A DNA stretch of 64,000 nt from Methyloversatilis universalis EHg5 (GTDB lineage: Bacteria > Pseudomonadota > Gammaproteobacteria > Burkholderiales > Rhodocyclaceae): positions 3,914,688 to 3,978,687 of the forward strand of contig NZ_KB900539.1 of the NCBI RefSeq assembly GCF_000378945.1. Reading direction: 5' to 3'. This document shows positions 18,515-28,223 of this stretch, one piece after another. Under the pieces are notes generated by a model. It did no database searches. It worked only from the letters and a program-made list of their open reading frames with translations, and was not told the DNA's origin. Within the stretch, counting starts at the first letter, position 1. Each line of letters opens with the position of its first letter. The position numbers and the translations under genes are program-made.

Positions 18515-20065
18515 TCAGCTGCGGGTGGCCAGGAACTGGCGGAACTCGCCCGCGTCCATCGGCCGCGCATACAGATAGCCCTGCGCGACCTCGACCCCCT
18601 GTTCGCGCAGATAGCTGGCCTGCTGTTCGGTCTCCACGCCTTCGGCCACCATGTGCAGCTTGCGGCTGCGGGCAATCTCGACGATGTGCGGCACCAGCGG
18701 CGCATGCGGCGTGTCGGCGCCTATGGTGCCGACGAAGGCGCGGTCTATCTTCAGCGCATCGACCGGCAGATCGTGCAGATAGGACAGGCTGGAATAGCCG
18801 GTACCGAAATCGTCCAGCAGCACGATGTGGCCGGCCTCGCGCAGCTGGGCCAGCGCATCGGCGGCCGGACCGGCCTGTATCAGGTTGCGTTCGGTCAGTT
18901 CCAGTTCGATCTGGCTGCGCCGGATGCCGCTGCCCTCGATCACTTCGGTCAGCAGGCCGACGATGTCGCCGCGTTCCAGATCGTGCGACGCCAGATTCAG
19001 CGACACCGTCAGTTCCGGCCGCCGCTGCAGCAGATCGCCGATCTCGGCGATGGCGGTGCGCAGCACGCGGGCCGTGATTTCGTGCTCGAAGCCGGAGTGC
19101 TCGGCCAGATGCACCAGATCGTCGGTACTCATGACCGGTTCGTTCTGGTCGGGCCAGCGCACCAGCAGTTCGGCACCGACGCAGCGGCCATCGCTCAGCC
19201 GTATCTGCGGGTGATAGGCCACGCGCAGCTCACCGCGGCGGATGGCGGCCAGCAGCGCGGTGGCCGGCGAGAAATAGTCGCGTGCGAAGCGGCGCACCGC
19301 CCACATCAGCAGCGTACTCAACAGCACGCCGAGCAGGGTCATCATGACCAGCGGCTGGGTCCACGCCGCCATCAGCTGGGCGCGGGTCTGCGCGCCGACC
19401 GCCACGATGGGCAGCCGTTCGGACTGGGCCACCGCATACAGCCGGTCGCCCTGTATGCGCTCGCGGCCGGTCACCGCGGTATCGATCATGCTGGGCAGCA
19501 GCGGTTCGTCGACATGGGCCAGCGGCAGCCAGTCGGTGGTGCTCAGCACCGCCAGCCGGGTGTCGCCGACCGGGCGTGCCTGGAAGTGACTGGCGTGGAT
19601 CAGGGCGATGTGGGCGCCGCGGCCGATGGCCACCGAGGGCCGCACGTCATCCAGCGTATGGGTGACGCGGAACCAGATCTGGCGGCCGTTGCCGTCGGAC
19701 CAGTCGGCCGCGGGCAGCACCCGGCCGTGATCGGCTTCGCCCATGCTGCTGCAGGCGATGCGACCGTTCTCGACGTAGGCGATCTCGCGCACGAAGGGCG
19801 TGCAGTAGGCGATCTGGCGCAGGCGTTGGATGTGCCCGACAGAACAGGCGGGCTGCGGAAAGCTGTCCAGGCCGGACAGTTCGGACTGCGCTTCGTCGAA
19901 CACCTGCTCGGCGCGCGCGAGCGCCTGCTGCGCGAGCGCATCAAGGTGCTGGGTTTCGACCCGCAGCGTATACACCCATGAAAAGTACAGGCCGGCCGCG
20001 ACCGGCAAAAGGCCGGCCAGCAGCGCTGCCAGGGTGAGCAGCGAGGTCAGTGCGCGACGTCGCAT
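18515..20065 (-). CDS. CSS-motif EAL-domain cyclic-di-GMP phosphodiesterase
   Basis: Inner-membrane phosphodiesterase of 516 residues. It has a first helix (about 8-30), a periplasmic sensor region of 200 residues with a CSS motif (Cys 105-Ser-Ser) and further cysteines at 74 and 88, a second helix (about 238-258) and a cytoplasmic EAL domain (about 265-512). The signature reads ELL (Glu 299) in AELLVRW rather than EAL, but the catalytic glutamate is kept, and NLASHD, LDDFGTGYSSLSYL, LKIDRAFV and VAEGVETEQQ are intact, so it should be active. In enterobacterial CSS-EAL proteins, periplasmic disulfide state controls activity; this is likely but unproven here. It may work with the HD-GYP gene nearby. 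Confidence 0.93.
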   Translation of the reverse strand: MRRRALTSLLTLAALLAGLLPVAAGLYFSWVYTLRVETQHLDALAQQALARAEQVFDEAQSELSGLDSFPQPACSVGHIQRLRQIAYCTPFVREIAYVENGRIACSSMGEADHGRVLPAADWSDGNGRQIWFRVTHTLDDVRPSVAIGRGAHIALIHASHFQARPVGDTRLAVLSTTDWLPLAHVDEPLLPSMIDTAVTGRERIQGDRLYAVAQSERLPIVAVGAQTRAQLMAAWTQPLVMMTLLGVLLSTLLMWAVRRFARDYFSPATALLAAIRRGELRVAYHPQIRLSDGRCVGAELLVRWPDQNEPVMSTDDLVHLAEHSGFEHEITARVLRTAIAEIGDLLQRRPELTVSLNLASHDLERGDIVGLLTEVIEGSGIRRSQIELELTERNLIQAGPAADALAQLREAGHIVLLDDFGTGYSSLSYLHDLPVDALKIDRAFVGTIGADTPHAPLVPHIVEIARSRKLHMVAEGVETEQQASYLREQGVEVAQGYLYARPMDAGEFRQFLATRS

Positions 20066-20088
20066 CTGAGCTGTTCTTCGTTGATCGC

Positions 20089-20104
20089 GACCGTTCGGAC
20101 GGTC
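20089..20104. other. Short perfect hairpin in the leader of the EAL gene
   Basis: GACCGT/ACGGTC six-base stem with the loop TCGG, 24 to 39 bases upstream of the EAL start codon. A second hairpin with stem GCGAGGAC/GTCCTCGC lies at 20144-20168. Neither has a following T tract. They could be leader structures or the factor-dependent end of the asparaginase transcript; the role is not known. Confidence 0.4.
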
Positions 20105-20190
20105 TTCTTATCGGAGTGCACGAGTCCCGGAGTGTAAGCGTTCGCGAGGACTGCGATGCGGTCCTCGCACGCAATCTTCGGGACTTTTTG

Positions 20191-21123
20191 TCACGACGCG
20201 TGCTGCAGCAGCTTCAGTATCAGTTCCACCCGTGCCTGCACCGGGGTCAACGCACCGGCAGATGGCAGCGCCGGCACCGCGTCATCCGCCTCGACCAGCG
20301 CGCCGCGGCCGATGCGGCCGGCGCGCAGCACCTCGACACCGCCGGCCTGCGCCTGAAGCAGCGCGGCTTCCAGCGCCGCGGCCAGCGTGCCGTTGCCGGT
20401 GCAGGCGGCGACGATGCCGCGCGCGCCCAGCGCACACAGGGCCTCCACCAGCGCACCGTCGGCACCGGCGGCGCTGGTCACGATGTCCACCCGCGGCCAG
20501 TCCTCACGCAGCACCGGCGCCAGGCCGATGGCCTCGCCGGCTGGCCAGTCGCGCACGCGGCGCAGGCGGCCCTCCTCGATGTAGCCGAGCGGGCCGGCGT
20601 CGCCGGAATCGAAGGCGTCGACACGATAGGGATGGATCTTGCGCACCTGATCCCCGGCATGCACCGCGCCGGCGATGCAGGCCAGCACGCCGCGCGCGCC
20701 GGGCAGCGCGGCCACGCGCACCGCATCGAGCAGGTTCTGCGGCCCGTCGGCCGACGGTGCGGTGGCCGGCCGCATCGCCGCGGTCAGCACCACCGGCTTC
20801 GCCGGCGCCAGCACCCGCTGCAGGAAGTAGGCGGTCTCTTCCAGCGTGTCGGTGCCGTGGGTGATCACCACGCCCGCCACCTCGTCGCGCGCCAGGTGAT
20901 GGGCGACGCGCGCCGCCAGCGCCCGCCAGATGGCAAAGGACATGTCCTTGCTGTCGACCTGGGCCACCTGTTCCGCCTCCAGCGGCAGACCGGCCAGCGC
21001 CGGCACGCCGGCCACCAGGTCGTCGACCGAAATCTGCGCCGCGGTATAGCCGACATGGCTGTCGCCGCGACGGGCCTGACCGGCGATGGTGCCGCCGGTG
21101 CCGAGAATGACGATGCGCTTCAT
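20191..21123 (-). CDS. Asparaginase
   Basis: Hydrolyses L-asparagine to aspartate and ammonia. The 310-residue protein shows both signature regions of bacterial asparaginases: the N-terminal TGGTIA (nucleophile Thr in GTGGTIAGQ, about 9-17) and the second active-site box VVITHGTDTLEETAYFL with the T-D pair and Lys-containing AAMRP further on. There is no signal peptide, so it is probably the cytoplasmic form, although it is shorter than E. coli AnsA. It reads leftward and stands alone; 125 bp separate it from the EAL gene. Confidence 0.9.
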   Translation of the reverse strand: MKRIVILGTGGTIAGQARRGDSHVGYTAAQISVDDLVAGVPALAGLPLEAEQVAQVDSKDMSFAIWRALAARVAHHLARDEVAGVVITHGTDTLEETAYFLQRVLAPAKPVVLTAAMRPATAPSADGPQNLLDAVRVAALPGARGVLACIAGAVHAGDQVRKIHPYRVDAFDSGDAGPLGYIEEGRLRRVRDWPAGEAIGLAPVLREDWPRVDIVTSAAGADGALVEALCALGARGIVAACTGNGTLAAALEAALLQAQAGGVEVLRAGRIGRGALVEADDAVPALPSAGALTPVQARVELILKLLQHAS

Positions 21124-21257
21124 GGCATACCTTGCTGTGGGCTCGCCGCATTCTCGCGGAGCGTGCGACCGCGGCGCAAGCGCGGCGCGGCTTCACAGCG
21201 GACCGCACGTTCGGACACAATGCGGGCCGACCCGCCGATGTTCACCGGATACCCACC

Positions 21258-21476
21258 ATGCGCCTGCTGTTCTTCTTCGCCGCCCTCGGCTTCGCCATCC
21301 TCGGCATGTCCGGCGTGACGCTGAGCCTGCTCAACCTGATCGACGACAGCCAGACCGGCGGCTGGCCGCTGTGGCAGTCGCTGCCGATGGCCGCGGTCGG
21401 CGCCGGCGGCTTCCTGTTCTGCCTGATCCGGGTCATCCGCGGCGTGCATGCCGCGGGTTCGGCTCAGCAGGACTGA
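21258..21476 (+). CDS. Small two-helix membrane protein
   Basis: A 72-residue product with two predicted membrane helices (about 3-28 and 41-62) separated by a polar loop (LIDDSQTGG) and ending in a short polar tail. It is not recognised. The start is the ATG at 21258, where the first hydrophobic segment begins; a longer in-frame opening has arginine-rich low-quality sequence. It is followed by the EamA permease gene 49 bp on in the same direction, so co-expression is likely. Confidence 0.6.
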   Translation: MRLLFFFAALGFAILGMSGVTLSLLNLIDDSQTGGWPLWQSLPMAAVGAGGFLFCLIRVIRGVHAAGSAQQD

Positions 21477-21525
21477 GCCGGCAGCTCAGCGAATAGCCGA
21501 GCGAGCCACTGAGCGAGCGCCGCCG

Positions 21526-22374
21526 ATGGCTCCCGACGTGATGGCGGTGGTGCTGTGCGCGGCGCTGCTGCACGCCGGCTGGAATGCACTGGTACGCAGT
21601 TCGCAGGACACGCTGCGCGACACCGTGCTCATCGTCGCCGGTGCGGGTCTGTGGGCGCTCTGCCTGCTGCCGGCGCTGCCCGCCCCGGCGGCCGCCAGCC
21701 TGCCCTGGCTGGCCGCGTCGATCGCGATACACGTCGCCTACTTCCTGCTGGTGGCGCGCGCCTACCGGCACGGCGAACTGGCGCTGGCCTATCCGCTGAT
21801 GCGCGGCTCGGCGCCGCTGATGACCGCACTGGCCGCCAGCGCGCTGCTGGGTGAAACGCTGCCGCCCGGTGGCTGGATGGCCACGCTGCTGATCGCCGCC
21901 GGCATTCTGCTGCTCGGACTGGAGGCGTGCCAGCGCGGGCTCGCCGCACCCGGCGTGCTGCGCACCGCGCTGTGCAACGGCGGTGTAGTCGCGCTGTACA
22001 CGCTGGTCGATGGTCAGGGCGTGCGGCTGTCCGGCAGTGCGTTCGCCTACACCGGCTGGATGTTCGTCGGCACCGCCGCACTGCTCTCCGCGCTGCTGTG
22101 GCGGCTGCGCCGGCCCGCCCTGCCTGCGCTGCTGCGCTCGGGCGGCCGCCGTCTGCTGCTGGGCGGTGCCGGCACGCTCGGGTCCTATGCGCTGGCGCTG
22201 TGGGCGATGACGCGCGCACCGGTGGCGCTGGTCGCGGCGCTGCGCGAAACGTCGGTGGTGTTCGGCCTGCTGATCGCCACCTGCGTGCTGAAGGAGCCAG
22301 TCACCCGGGTACGCGTGGCCGCCATCCTGACCGTGGCGGCCGGAGCGGTCGCGCTGCGGCTGGCGCCGGCGTGA
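21526..22374 (+). CDS. EamA/DMT-superfamily permease
   Basis: Inner-membrane transporter of about 282 residues with ten predicted helices in two EamA repeats. The first repeat has the LLHAGWNALVR opening and ARAYRHGELALAYPLMRGSAPL, the second the matching AYTGWMF and MTRAPVALVAALRETSVVFGLL motifs with the conserved RETS. Such proteins export or import amino acids and small metabolites; the substrate cannot be read from sequence. The ATG at 21526 is chosen because it opens directly into the first helix; an earlier ATG at 21448 lies inside the preceding gene and adds charged residues. Confidence 0.88.
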   Translation: MAPDVMAVVLCAALLHAGWNALVRSSQDTLRDTVLIVAGAGLWALCLLPALPAPAAASLPWLAASIAIHVAYFLLVARAYRHGELALAYPLMRGSAPLMTALAASALLGETLPPGGWMATLLIAAGILLLGLEACQRGLAAPGVLRTALCNGGVVALYTLVDGQGVRLSGSAFAYTGWMFVGTAALLSALLWRLRRPALPALLRSGGRRLLLGGAGTLGSYALALWAMTRAPVALVAALRETSVVFGLLIATCVLKEPVTRVRVAAILTVAAGAVALRLAPA

Positions 22375-22378
22375 ACGA

Positions 22379-23272
22379 TCAGGGCTGCCGGCGCCGGCTG
22401 CCGCGCAGCTGGGCCGGGGTGACGCCGAGCCGGGCGCGCAGTACGCGGGTCATGTGGGCCTGATCGGAAAAACCGCAGCTGGCCGCCACTTCCTTCACCG
22501 CCTGATCACCGGCCACCAGCAGCTGCTGGGCGCGCTTCACCCGCTGGTCGATCACGAAGGCATGCGGCGCGCGGCCCTGGGTGGCGCGGAAGCGGCGATG
22601 GAAGGTGCACACGCCGAGGCCGGCCGCTTCGGCCAGGTCTTCCAGGCTCAGCGCTTCGTGCATGCGGGCCTCGATCAGATCCAGCACCCGGCGCATCTGC
22701 GCCGGCGACAGCCGGCTACCGGCGATCGGGGCACGGAAGGATACTTCGGCGTACTTGCGCAGCAGGTGCACCGCGAGCTGGGTGGCCAGCGACTCGGCAT
22801 ACAGCGCGCCGCCCAGTTCCGGCTGCACCGCCTCGCCGGTGATGGCGTCGGTGATCGCCAGCAGCGTCGGATCGCGGGTGCACAGCACGTCGTGCAGCCT
22901 GACCCCGGACACCGGCCTTTCCATCATCTCGCCCGCCACCCGCGACATGAGGCCGTTCGACAGATAGACGTGCGACACGTCGATCTGCCGCGTCCAGTGC
23001 CAGTGCGACGGCTCCGACATCGACAGCAGCGAGGCGTCGCCCGGCCGGCAGTCGGCACGCGACCAGCGCGCGTCGAAACAGCGGTCCATCGGCGTGCTGC
23101 CGGCGCTGTAGCGCACCACCATGAAGTGGTCGAGCGGCGGAATCGGCACGTCGAGACCGGCATAGCGGTAGGAGCGGTGGGCCACGCCCTTCCAGCCCAG
23201 TCCGTCGCTGGACGAAAGCACCCTGCCCGGCACCCACTGCGGCAACTCTTTCGGCGTGATGATGTTCGGCAT
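22379..23272 (-). CDS. AraC-family transcriptional regulator
   Basis: A 297-residue one-component regulator. The N-terminal 170 residues form a cupin-like effector domain (DHFMVVRYSAGSTPMDR, then WHWTRQIDVSHVYLSN), and the last 100 residues form two helix-turn-helix motifs: LSLEDLAEAAGLGVCTFHRRFRATQG and VKEVAASCGFSDQAHMTRVLRARLGVTPAQLR (second motif with the usual GFSDQ). It lies 91 bp downstream of the hydrolase and reads the same way, so it is probably a local activator of the monooxygenase-hydrolase pair. Repeats at 26249-26282 are the best candidates for its binding sites. Confidence 0.92.
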   Translation of the reverse strand: MPNIITPKELPQWVPGRVLSSSDGLGWKGVAHRSYRYAGLDVPIPPLDHFMVVRYSAGSTPMDRCFDARWSRADCRPGDASLLSMSEPSHWHWTRQIDVSHVYLSNGLMSRVAGEMMERPVSGVRLHDVLCTRDPTLLAITDAITGEAVQPELGGALYAESLATQLAVHLLRKYAEVSFRAPIAGSRLSPAQMRRVLDLIEARMHEALSLEDLAEAAGLGVCTFHRRFRATQGRAPHAFVIDQRVKRAQQLLVAGDQAVKEVAASCGFSDQAHMTRVLRARLGVTPAQLRGSRRRQP

Positions 23273-23363
23273 GTCGTGCTCCCGACGGAACGGCCCTCCG
23301 CAGCGTAGCAGAGCGCACGCGCGCCGGTTTTTGCGGCGCAGCGTGCACAGGCCGGCCGCCGGC

Positions 23364-24419
23364 TCAGTCCACCGGCGCGGCGAGCAGCGCCTTCAGGTGC
23401 TCATCAACCTGGGCCACCATCGCCGGGTCGGTACCGAGCAGTGCGAAGTGGCCATCGATGCTGTCCAGCACGCGCAGCTCGCTTCCGGCCACCATCTGCT
23501 GTTCGCGGCGGCAGTCTTCCGGCGGGAAGAACATGTCGTGGCTGATCGGCATCACGGTCATCTTTGCGCGGATGCGGCCGAGTGCGGCCGCGAGGTCGCC
23601 GCCGGCGTGGCGGCTCACGTCGCCGCGCTGCCACTTCCAGGCCATGCACAGCAGGTCGTTCGGGTCCATCGGGCCAAAGTAGCCGATCATGAAGCGCTCG
23701 GTGAAGTCGGCCACTGACTCGAAGCCGAGCGCGCGGTGCCGGCCTTCACGGAAGAAATCCACGCTCCAGCCCATGACGGTCCACAGCCTGGCGTGCCGGC
23801 GCAGCCCGGCGATCACGTCGGCGGAGTCGGCATAGCGGCCGTCGCGGAAGGCCGGATCGGTGGTGATGGCCTCGATCAGCGTTTCGGCGAACAGATAGTC
23901 ATGCTCGGTGTTCTTCGCGGTGCCGGCGATCGGTGCCGCGCGCTTCACGCGGTCGGGAAAGCGCACCGCCCATTCCCAGGTCTGCTGCGCCCCCATCGAG
24001 CCGCCGACCACCAGCGCCAGCCGTTCGATGCCGAAGTGCTGCGCAAGCAGGCGCTGCTGCGCACGCACGTCGTCTCCGATGCGCACATGCGGGAAACGCG
24101 CCATCGCGATGTCGCCGCCGCTGTTGTGCGGAGAGCTCGACAGCCCGCTGCCGATCTGGTTGATCTGGACGATGAAATACCTGTCCGGGTCGAGCGCGTG
24201 GCCTGGCCCGATGTATACCTGCTCGATGATCTTGCTGGTGCCCGAGTACCAGGTGGGCACCAGGATGGCGTTGTCCTTGCGGGCATTGAGCGTGCCGTGG
24301 GTGGCCACCGCCAGCCGGCAGTCGGGAATCGTGCCGCCCTCTTCCAGCTCCAGCGCACCGATGCTGATGAGCTGGAAGGGACCGTGCACGGCCTGGCTGT
24401 AGTAGTCGTTCTGGATCAT
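23364..24419 (-). CDS. Alpha/beta-hydrolase of the homoserine O-acetyltransferase (MetX-like) type
   Basis: A 351-residue alpha/beta-hydrolase. The start is the ATG at 24419, preceded by an excellent GGAGGAGAAGG ribosome-binding site. The nucleophile elbow is GGSMGAQ (Ser 141), the acid is the Asp in SHDMFFPPED and the histidine is in DSIDGHFALLG. The oxyanion stretch around VPTWYSG and the pattern NQIGSGLSSSPHN place it with MetX-like proteins, many of which are esterases or lactonases, not methionine enzymes. There is no methionine context here. It follows the Baeyer-Villiger monooxygenase by 82 bp, so hydrolysis of the ester or lactone made by that enzyme is a sensible inference. Confidence 0.85.
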   Translation of the reverse strand: MIQNDYYSQAVHGPFQLISIGALELEEGGTIPDCRLAVATHGTLNARKDNAILVPTWYSGTSKIIEQVYIGPGHALDPDRYFIVQINQIGSGLSSSPHNSGGDIAMARFPHVRIGDDVRAQQRLLAQHFGIERLALVVGGSMGAQQTWEWAVRFPDRVKRAAPIAGTAKNTEHDYLFAETLIEAITTDPAFRDGRYADSADVIAGLRRHARLWTVMGWSVDFFREGRHRALGFESVADFTERFMIGYFGPMDPNDLLCMAWKWQRGDVSRHAGGDLAAALGRIRAKMTVMPISHDMFFPPEDCRREQQMVAGSELRVLDSIDGHFALLGTDPAMVAQVDEHLKALLAAPVD

Positions 24420-24501
24420 TGCCTTCTCCTCCGTCGGCGCCGTCACCGTGCGGCGCAGTGTCCGGGCCCGGCCGGCGCATGCCGGCCGGGTGCATCGCCT
24501 G

Positions 24502-26148
<1,647 letters not shown>

Positions 26149-26186
26149 CATCCCCTCCGTTTTTTTGGCTGTATGCAGAACCCGGA

Positions 26187-26211
26187 ATGGCCCCGCGCAG
26201 GGCGGGACCAT
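26187..26211. other. Hairpin in the leader of the monooxygenase gene
   Basis: ATGGCCCCGC and GCGGGACCAT pair with one C-A mismatch around a five-base loop, 39 bases upstream of the start codon at 26148. No T run follows in the direction of the gene before the ribosome-binding site except the A/T tract next to 26160. Possible attenuator or mRNA stability element; unproven. Confidence 0.35.
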
Positions 26212-26248
26212 CTGGCGCTGACTTTAGGGACGGACGGAGGGGACGGGC

Positions 26249-26282
26249 TTGAACAATCCGGGCGAATGTTTGAACGATCCGG
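26249..26282. promoter_or_regulatory. Direct repeat upstream of the monooxygenase, likely AraC-type operator
   Basis: TTGAACAATCCGG (26249-26261) and TTGAACGATCCGG (26270-26282) match at 12 of 13 positions and are 21 bp apart, two turns of the helix. This is the typical layout of AraC/XylS half-sites. They lie 101 to 134 bp upstream of the monooxygenase start, with a TAAAGT -10-like hexamer on the minus strand at 26221-26226 and no good -35, as expected for an activator-dependent promoter. The 312 bp between the monooxygenase and the next gene hold this repeat, the hairpin at 26187-26211 and nothing else that can be identified. Confidence 0.55.
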
Positions 26283-26460
26283 TATGCGCGACGTGCCGGG
26301 CCGGCAAACGTATCCATGACGCCATCGAGCGCTCGTTTTCTGGCGCCACCGGCCGGCTCGGCCTATGCTTCTGTGTTGAAGTCGTTGCACGGCCGAAAGG
26401 CCGGCGCAATGGCGGCAGAGGGCAGACCCGCATGCCGCCTCCAGCCAGAGGAGTGACACC

Positions 26461-26742
26461 ATGACCGACATATCCGCACTACCGATCAGACACTGTCATT
26501 TCCGGTTCAAGTGCCACGCCAGATGGGGAGATCTGACGCCGACCGCGGTGGAAACCGTCCGCTACTGCAACGAATGCGGCAAGGAGGTTTTCTTGTGCAC
26601 GGACGGAAGGCAACTTTTCGAGGCCATTCAACAGCAACGCTGCGTTGCGGTAGACATCGCTCCACTCGACATGACCTTGAAGCCCGGGCCCCTGCCCGAG
26701 TCCTTCCAGCTCATGACACGACTGATTGGTGAGGTCGGCTGA
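26461..26742 (+). CDS. Small cysteine-rich (zinc-ribbon-like) protein
   Basis: A 93-residue protein with FKCHARWGDLTPTAVETVRYC followed by NECGKEVFLC: four cysteines in a C-x(n)-C-x2-C-x6-C pattern that suggests a metal-binding knuckle. The pattern of a W/L/T-rich segment between cysteines, then RxCxxCxKxV, recurs in small uncharacterised bacterial proteins, often as an N-terminal module; no function is known to me. A good AGAGGAG ribosome-binding site lies 8 nt before the ATG. It is divergent from the monooxygenase gene and is followed by the tRNA terminator region. Confidence 0.75.
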   Translation: MTDISALPIRHCHFRFKCHARWGDLTPTAVETVRYCNECGKEVFLCTDGRQLFEAIQQQRCVAVDIAPLDMTLKPGPLPESFQLMTRLIGEVG

Positions 26743-26775
26743 TCGACGTCAGAACGCGATGCCGGAGCGGAAATG

Positions 26776-26807
26776 AAAAAGGCCAGTCCCGGGGGACTGG
26801 CCTTTTT
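26776..26807. terminator. Bidirectional intrinsic terminator between the small protein and the tRNA genes
   Basis: AAAAAGGCCAGTCC, loop CGGG, GGACTGGCCTTTTT: a nine- to ten-base GC stem flanked by A5 and T5, so it can end transcription in both directions. It serves the tRNA-Lys transcript (leftward) and the small cysteine-rich gene (rightward). Confidence 0.92.
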
Positions 26808-26810
26808 GAC

Positions 26811-26886
26811 TGGTGGGTTGTGAGTGGCTCGAACACTCGACCTACGGATTAAGAGTCCGCTGCTCTACCAACTGAGCTAACAACCC
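26811..26886 (-). tRNA. tRNA-Lys (anticodon CTT)
   Basis: On the minus strand, 76 nt including an encoded CCA end. The acceptor stem pairs GGGTTGT with ACAACCC, the D loop has AGCTCAGTTGGTAGAGCA, the anticodon loop is CTCTTAA giving anticodon CTT, and the T arm contains GTTCGAG. It lies 36 bp downstream of the second tRNA-Lys and 4 bp before the terminator. Confidence 0.96.
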
Positions 26887-26922
26887 GGAAAACGGCTTCG
26901 CCTGCTGCTACGGCCCACCTTG

Positions 26923-26998
26923 TGGTGGGTCGGGCGAGACTCGAACTCGCGACCAACGGATTAAAAGTCCGCTGCTCTACCGACTGAGCTACCGACCC
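26923..26998 (-). tRNA. tRNA-Lys (anticodon TTT)
   Basis: On the minus strand, 76 nt with encoded CCA. Acceptor GGGTCGG pairs with CCGACCC, the D arm is AGCTCAGTCGGTAGAGCA, the anticodon loop CTTTTAA gives TTT, and the T arm has GTTCGAG. The anticodon stem is identical to that of the CTT gene next to it, which suggests that they arose by tandem duplication. It is the first of the two in the transcript. Confidence 0.97.
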
Positions 26999-27018
26999 TC
27001 GCCTTGCGAAGACCGCAG

Positions 27019-27047
27019 ACTATAGGCAAGCGGAGACTTCCCGTCAA
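27019..27047 (-). promoter_or_regulatory. Sigma-70 promoter of the tRNA-Lys pair
   Basis: Read on the minus strand: TTGACG at 27047-27042, a 17-base spacer, and TATAGT at 27024-27019. Transcription would begin near 27012, about 13 bases before the first tRNA. Both hexamers are near consensus, in keeping with a stable-RNA promoter. Confidence 0.85.
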
Positions 27048-27062
27048 CCTTTTTCTGCGATT

Positions 27063-28178
27063 TCAGTCGCGCATCAGCCACCACGAAGTGGCTTTCATGG
27101 TCAGTGCGGAACCGGCGATCACCGCCAGCAGCGTGAGCAAGGCGCCCAGCGCCAGCGTGGCGAGGCCGGTGATGCCCTGTCCCACGCTGCAGCCGGAGGC
27201 CAGCACGCCGCCGCAGGACATGAGCACCGCGCCGAGCGCATGCCGCACCAGATCGGCCTTGCTGCGGAACCATTCGATGCGGAAGCGCCGCGCAAGCAGC
27301 GCGTAGATGAAGGCGCCGAGCACCACGCCGGCCAGCGCCATGGTGCCGAAATTGAGCAGCGCGCCATTGGTCGGGTCCATCAGCCAGCGCAGGCCGTCGG
27401 CCATCGGGCTGACGAAGGTGTAGGACTGCGCTTCGACCCGGCTGGGCACGACGTCGGCGAACTCGGCCCATTCTTTCCACGCGGCTGCACGCGGGCCGGC
27501 GGTGAGCCACCAGCCGGCGAGCACCGCCAGACCGAAACCGATGCCGCCCAGCAGATGGTCCGGATTGCGGCGGAAGTCGGCGGACGCGAATGCCCAGATC
27601 GCCAGCGCAGCCGCCAGCGCCCACGACAGCCCGGCATTCAGCGCGGCGGCGTCGCCACCGCTGACCGCCGCCACCAGTGCGCCGATGGACTGCGATGGAA
27701 TGCCGTGCGCGTCGAGCGCGACCGTGAAGGACTGGGTCCAGCCGAACAGCGCCTGATAGCTGTCGGTGTAGATCATCCGGTAGGCGGTGACCGCGGCCAC
27801 CGCCAGTACGAACAGCGACTTCAGGTTGCCACCGCCGATGCGCACCAGGGTCTTGTTGCCGCAGCCGCTGGCCAGCGTCATGCCGACGCCGAACATGAGG
27901 CCGCCCAGCAGATGGCGCAGCCAGGCGAACTGCGGCGTGCGGTAGGGCGGGAAGGTGGCGCTCAGATCGACCACGCCGGCCGATTCCATGGCCGCCACAC
28001 CGGCCAGCGCCACCGCGATCGCCAGCATCCACGACCGCATGCGGCCGAGGTCGCCGATATTGATCCAGTCGGACACCGCGCCCATGGTGCAGAAGCCGGT
28101 GCGCGCGGCAAGCGCGCCGAGCGCGACCGACAGCGCGAACACGGCGAGCAGGGTTTCGGTGTGGATGTTCAGTTCCAT
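27063..28178 (-). CDS. YeeE/YedE-family sulfur-compound transporter
   Basis: Polytopic inner-membrane protein of 371 residues and about nine to ten helices. It carries the conserved cysteine motifs of the family: ARTGFCTMGAVSDW near the start, LASGCGNKTLVRIGGGN in the middle and LASGCSVGQGITGL near the end, which form the conducting path in the thiosulfate transporter of the family. Both halves are in one chain, so it is the long YeeE type. It lies between the tRNA-Lys promoter (16 bp after its stop) and queC, and reads with the Tol-Pal direction but is separated from queC by 45 bp. The substrate may be thiosulfate or a related sulfur anion; this is an inference from family members. Confidence 0.92.
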   Translation of the reverse strand: MELNIHTETLLAVFALSVALGALAARTGFCTMGAVSDWINIGDLGRMRSWMLAIAVALAGVAAMESAGVVDLSATFPPYRTPQFAWLRHLLGGLMFGVGMTLASGCGNKTLVRIGGGNLKSLFVLAVAAVTAYRMIYTDSYQALFGWTQSFTVALDAHGIPSQSIGALVAAVSGGDAAALNAGLSWALAAALAIWAFASADFRRNPDHLLGGIGFGLAVLAGWWLTAGPRAAAWKEWAEFADVVPSRVEAQSYTFVSPMADGLRWLMDPTNGALLNFGTMALAGVVLGAFIYALLARRFRIEWFRSKADLVRHALGAVLMSCGGVLASGCSVGQGITGLATLALGALLTLLAVIAGSALTMKATSWWLMRD

Positions 28179-28223
28179 CGTCGTTCCGGAGCGGTGGCAC
28201 CGCCCGGGCCTCCGAACAGTGGA

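Noticed and set aside
20144-20168. Hairpin after the asparaginase gene as an intrinsic terminator
   Set aside because: Stem is good but no T tract follows in either direction, so it is kept only as a structural note.
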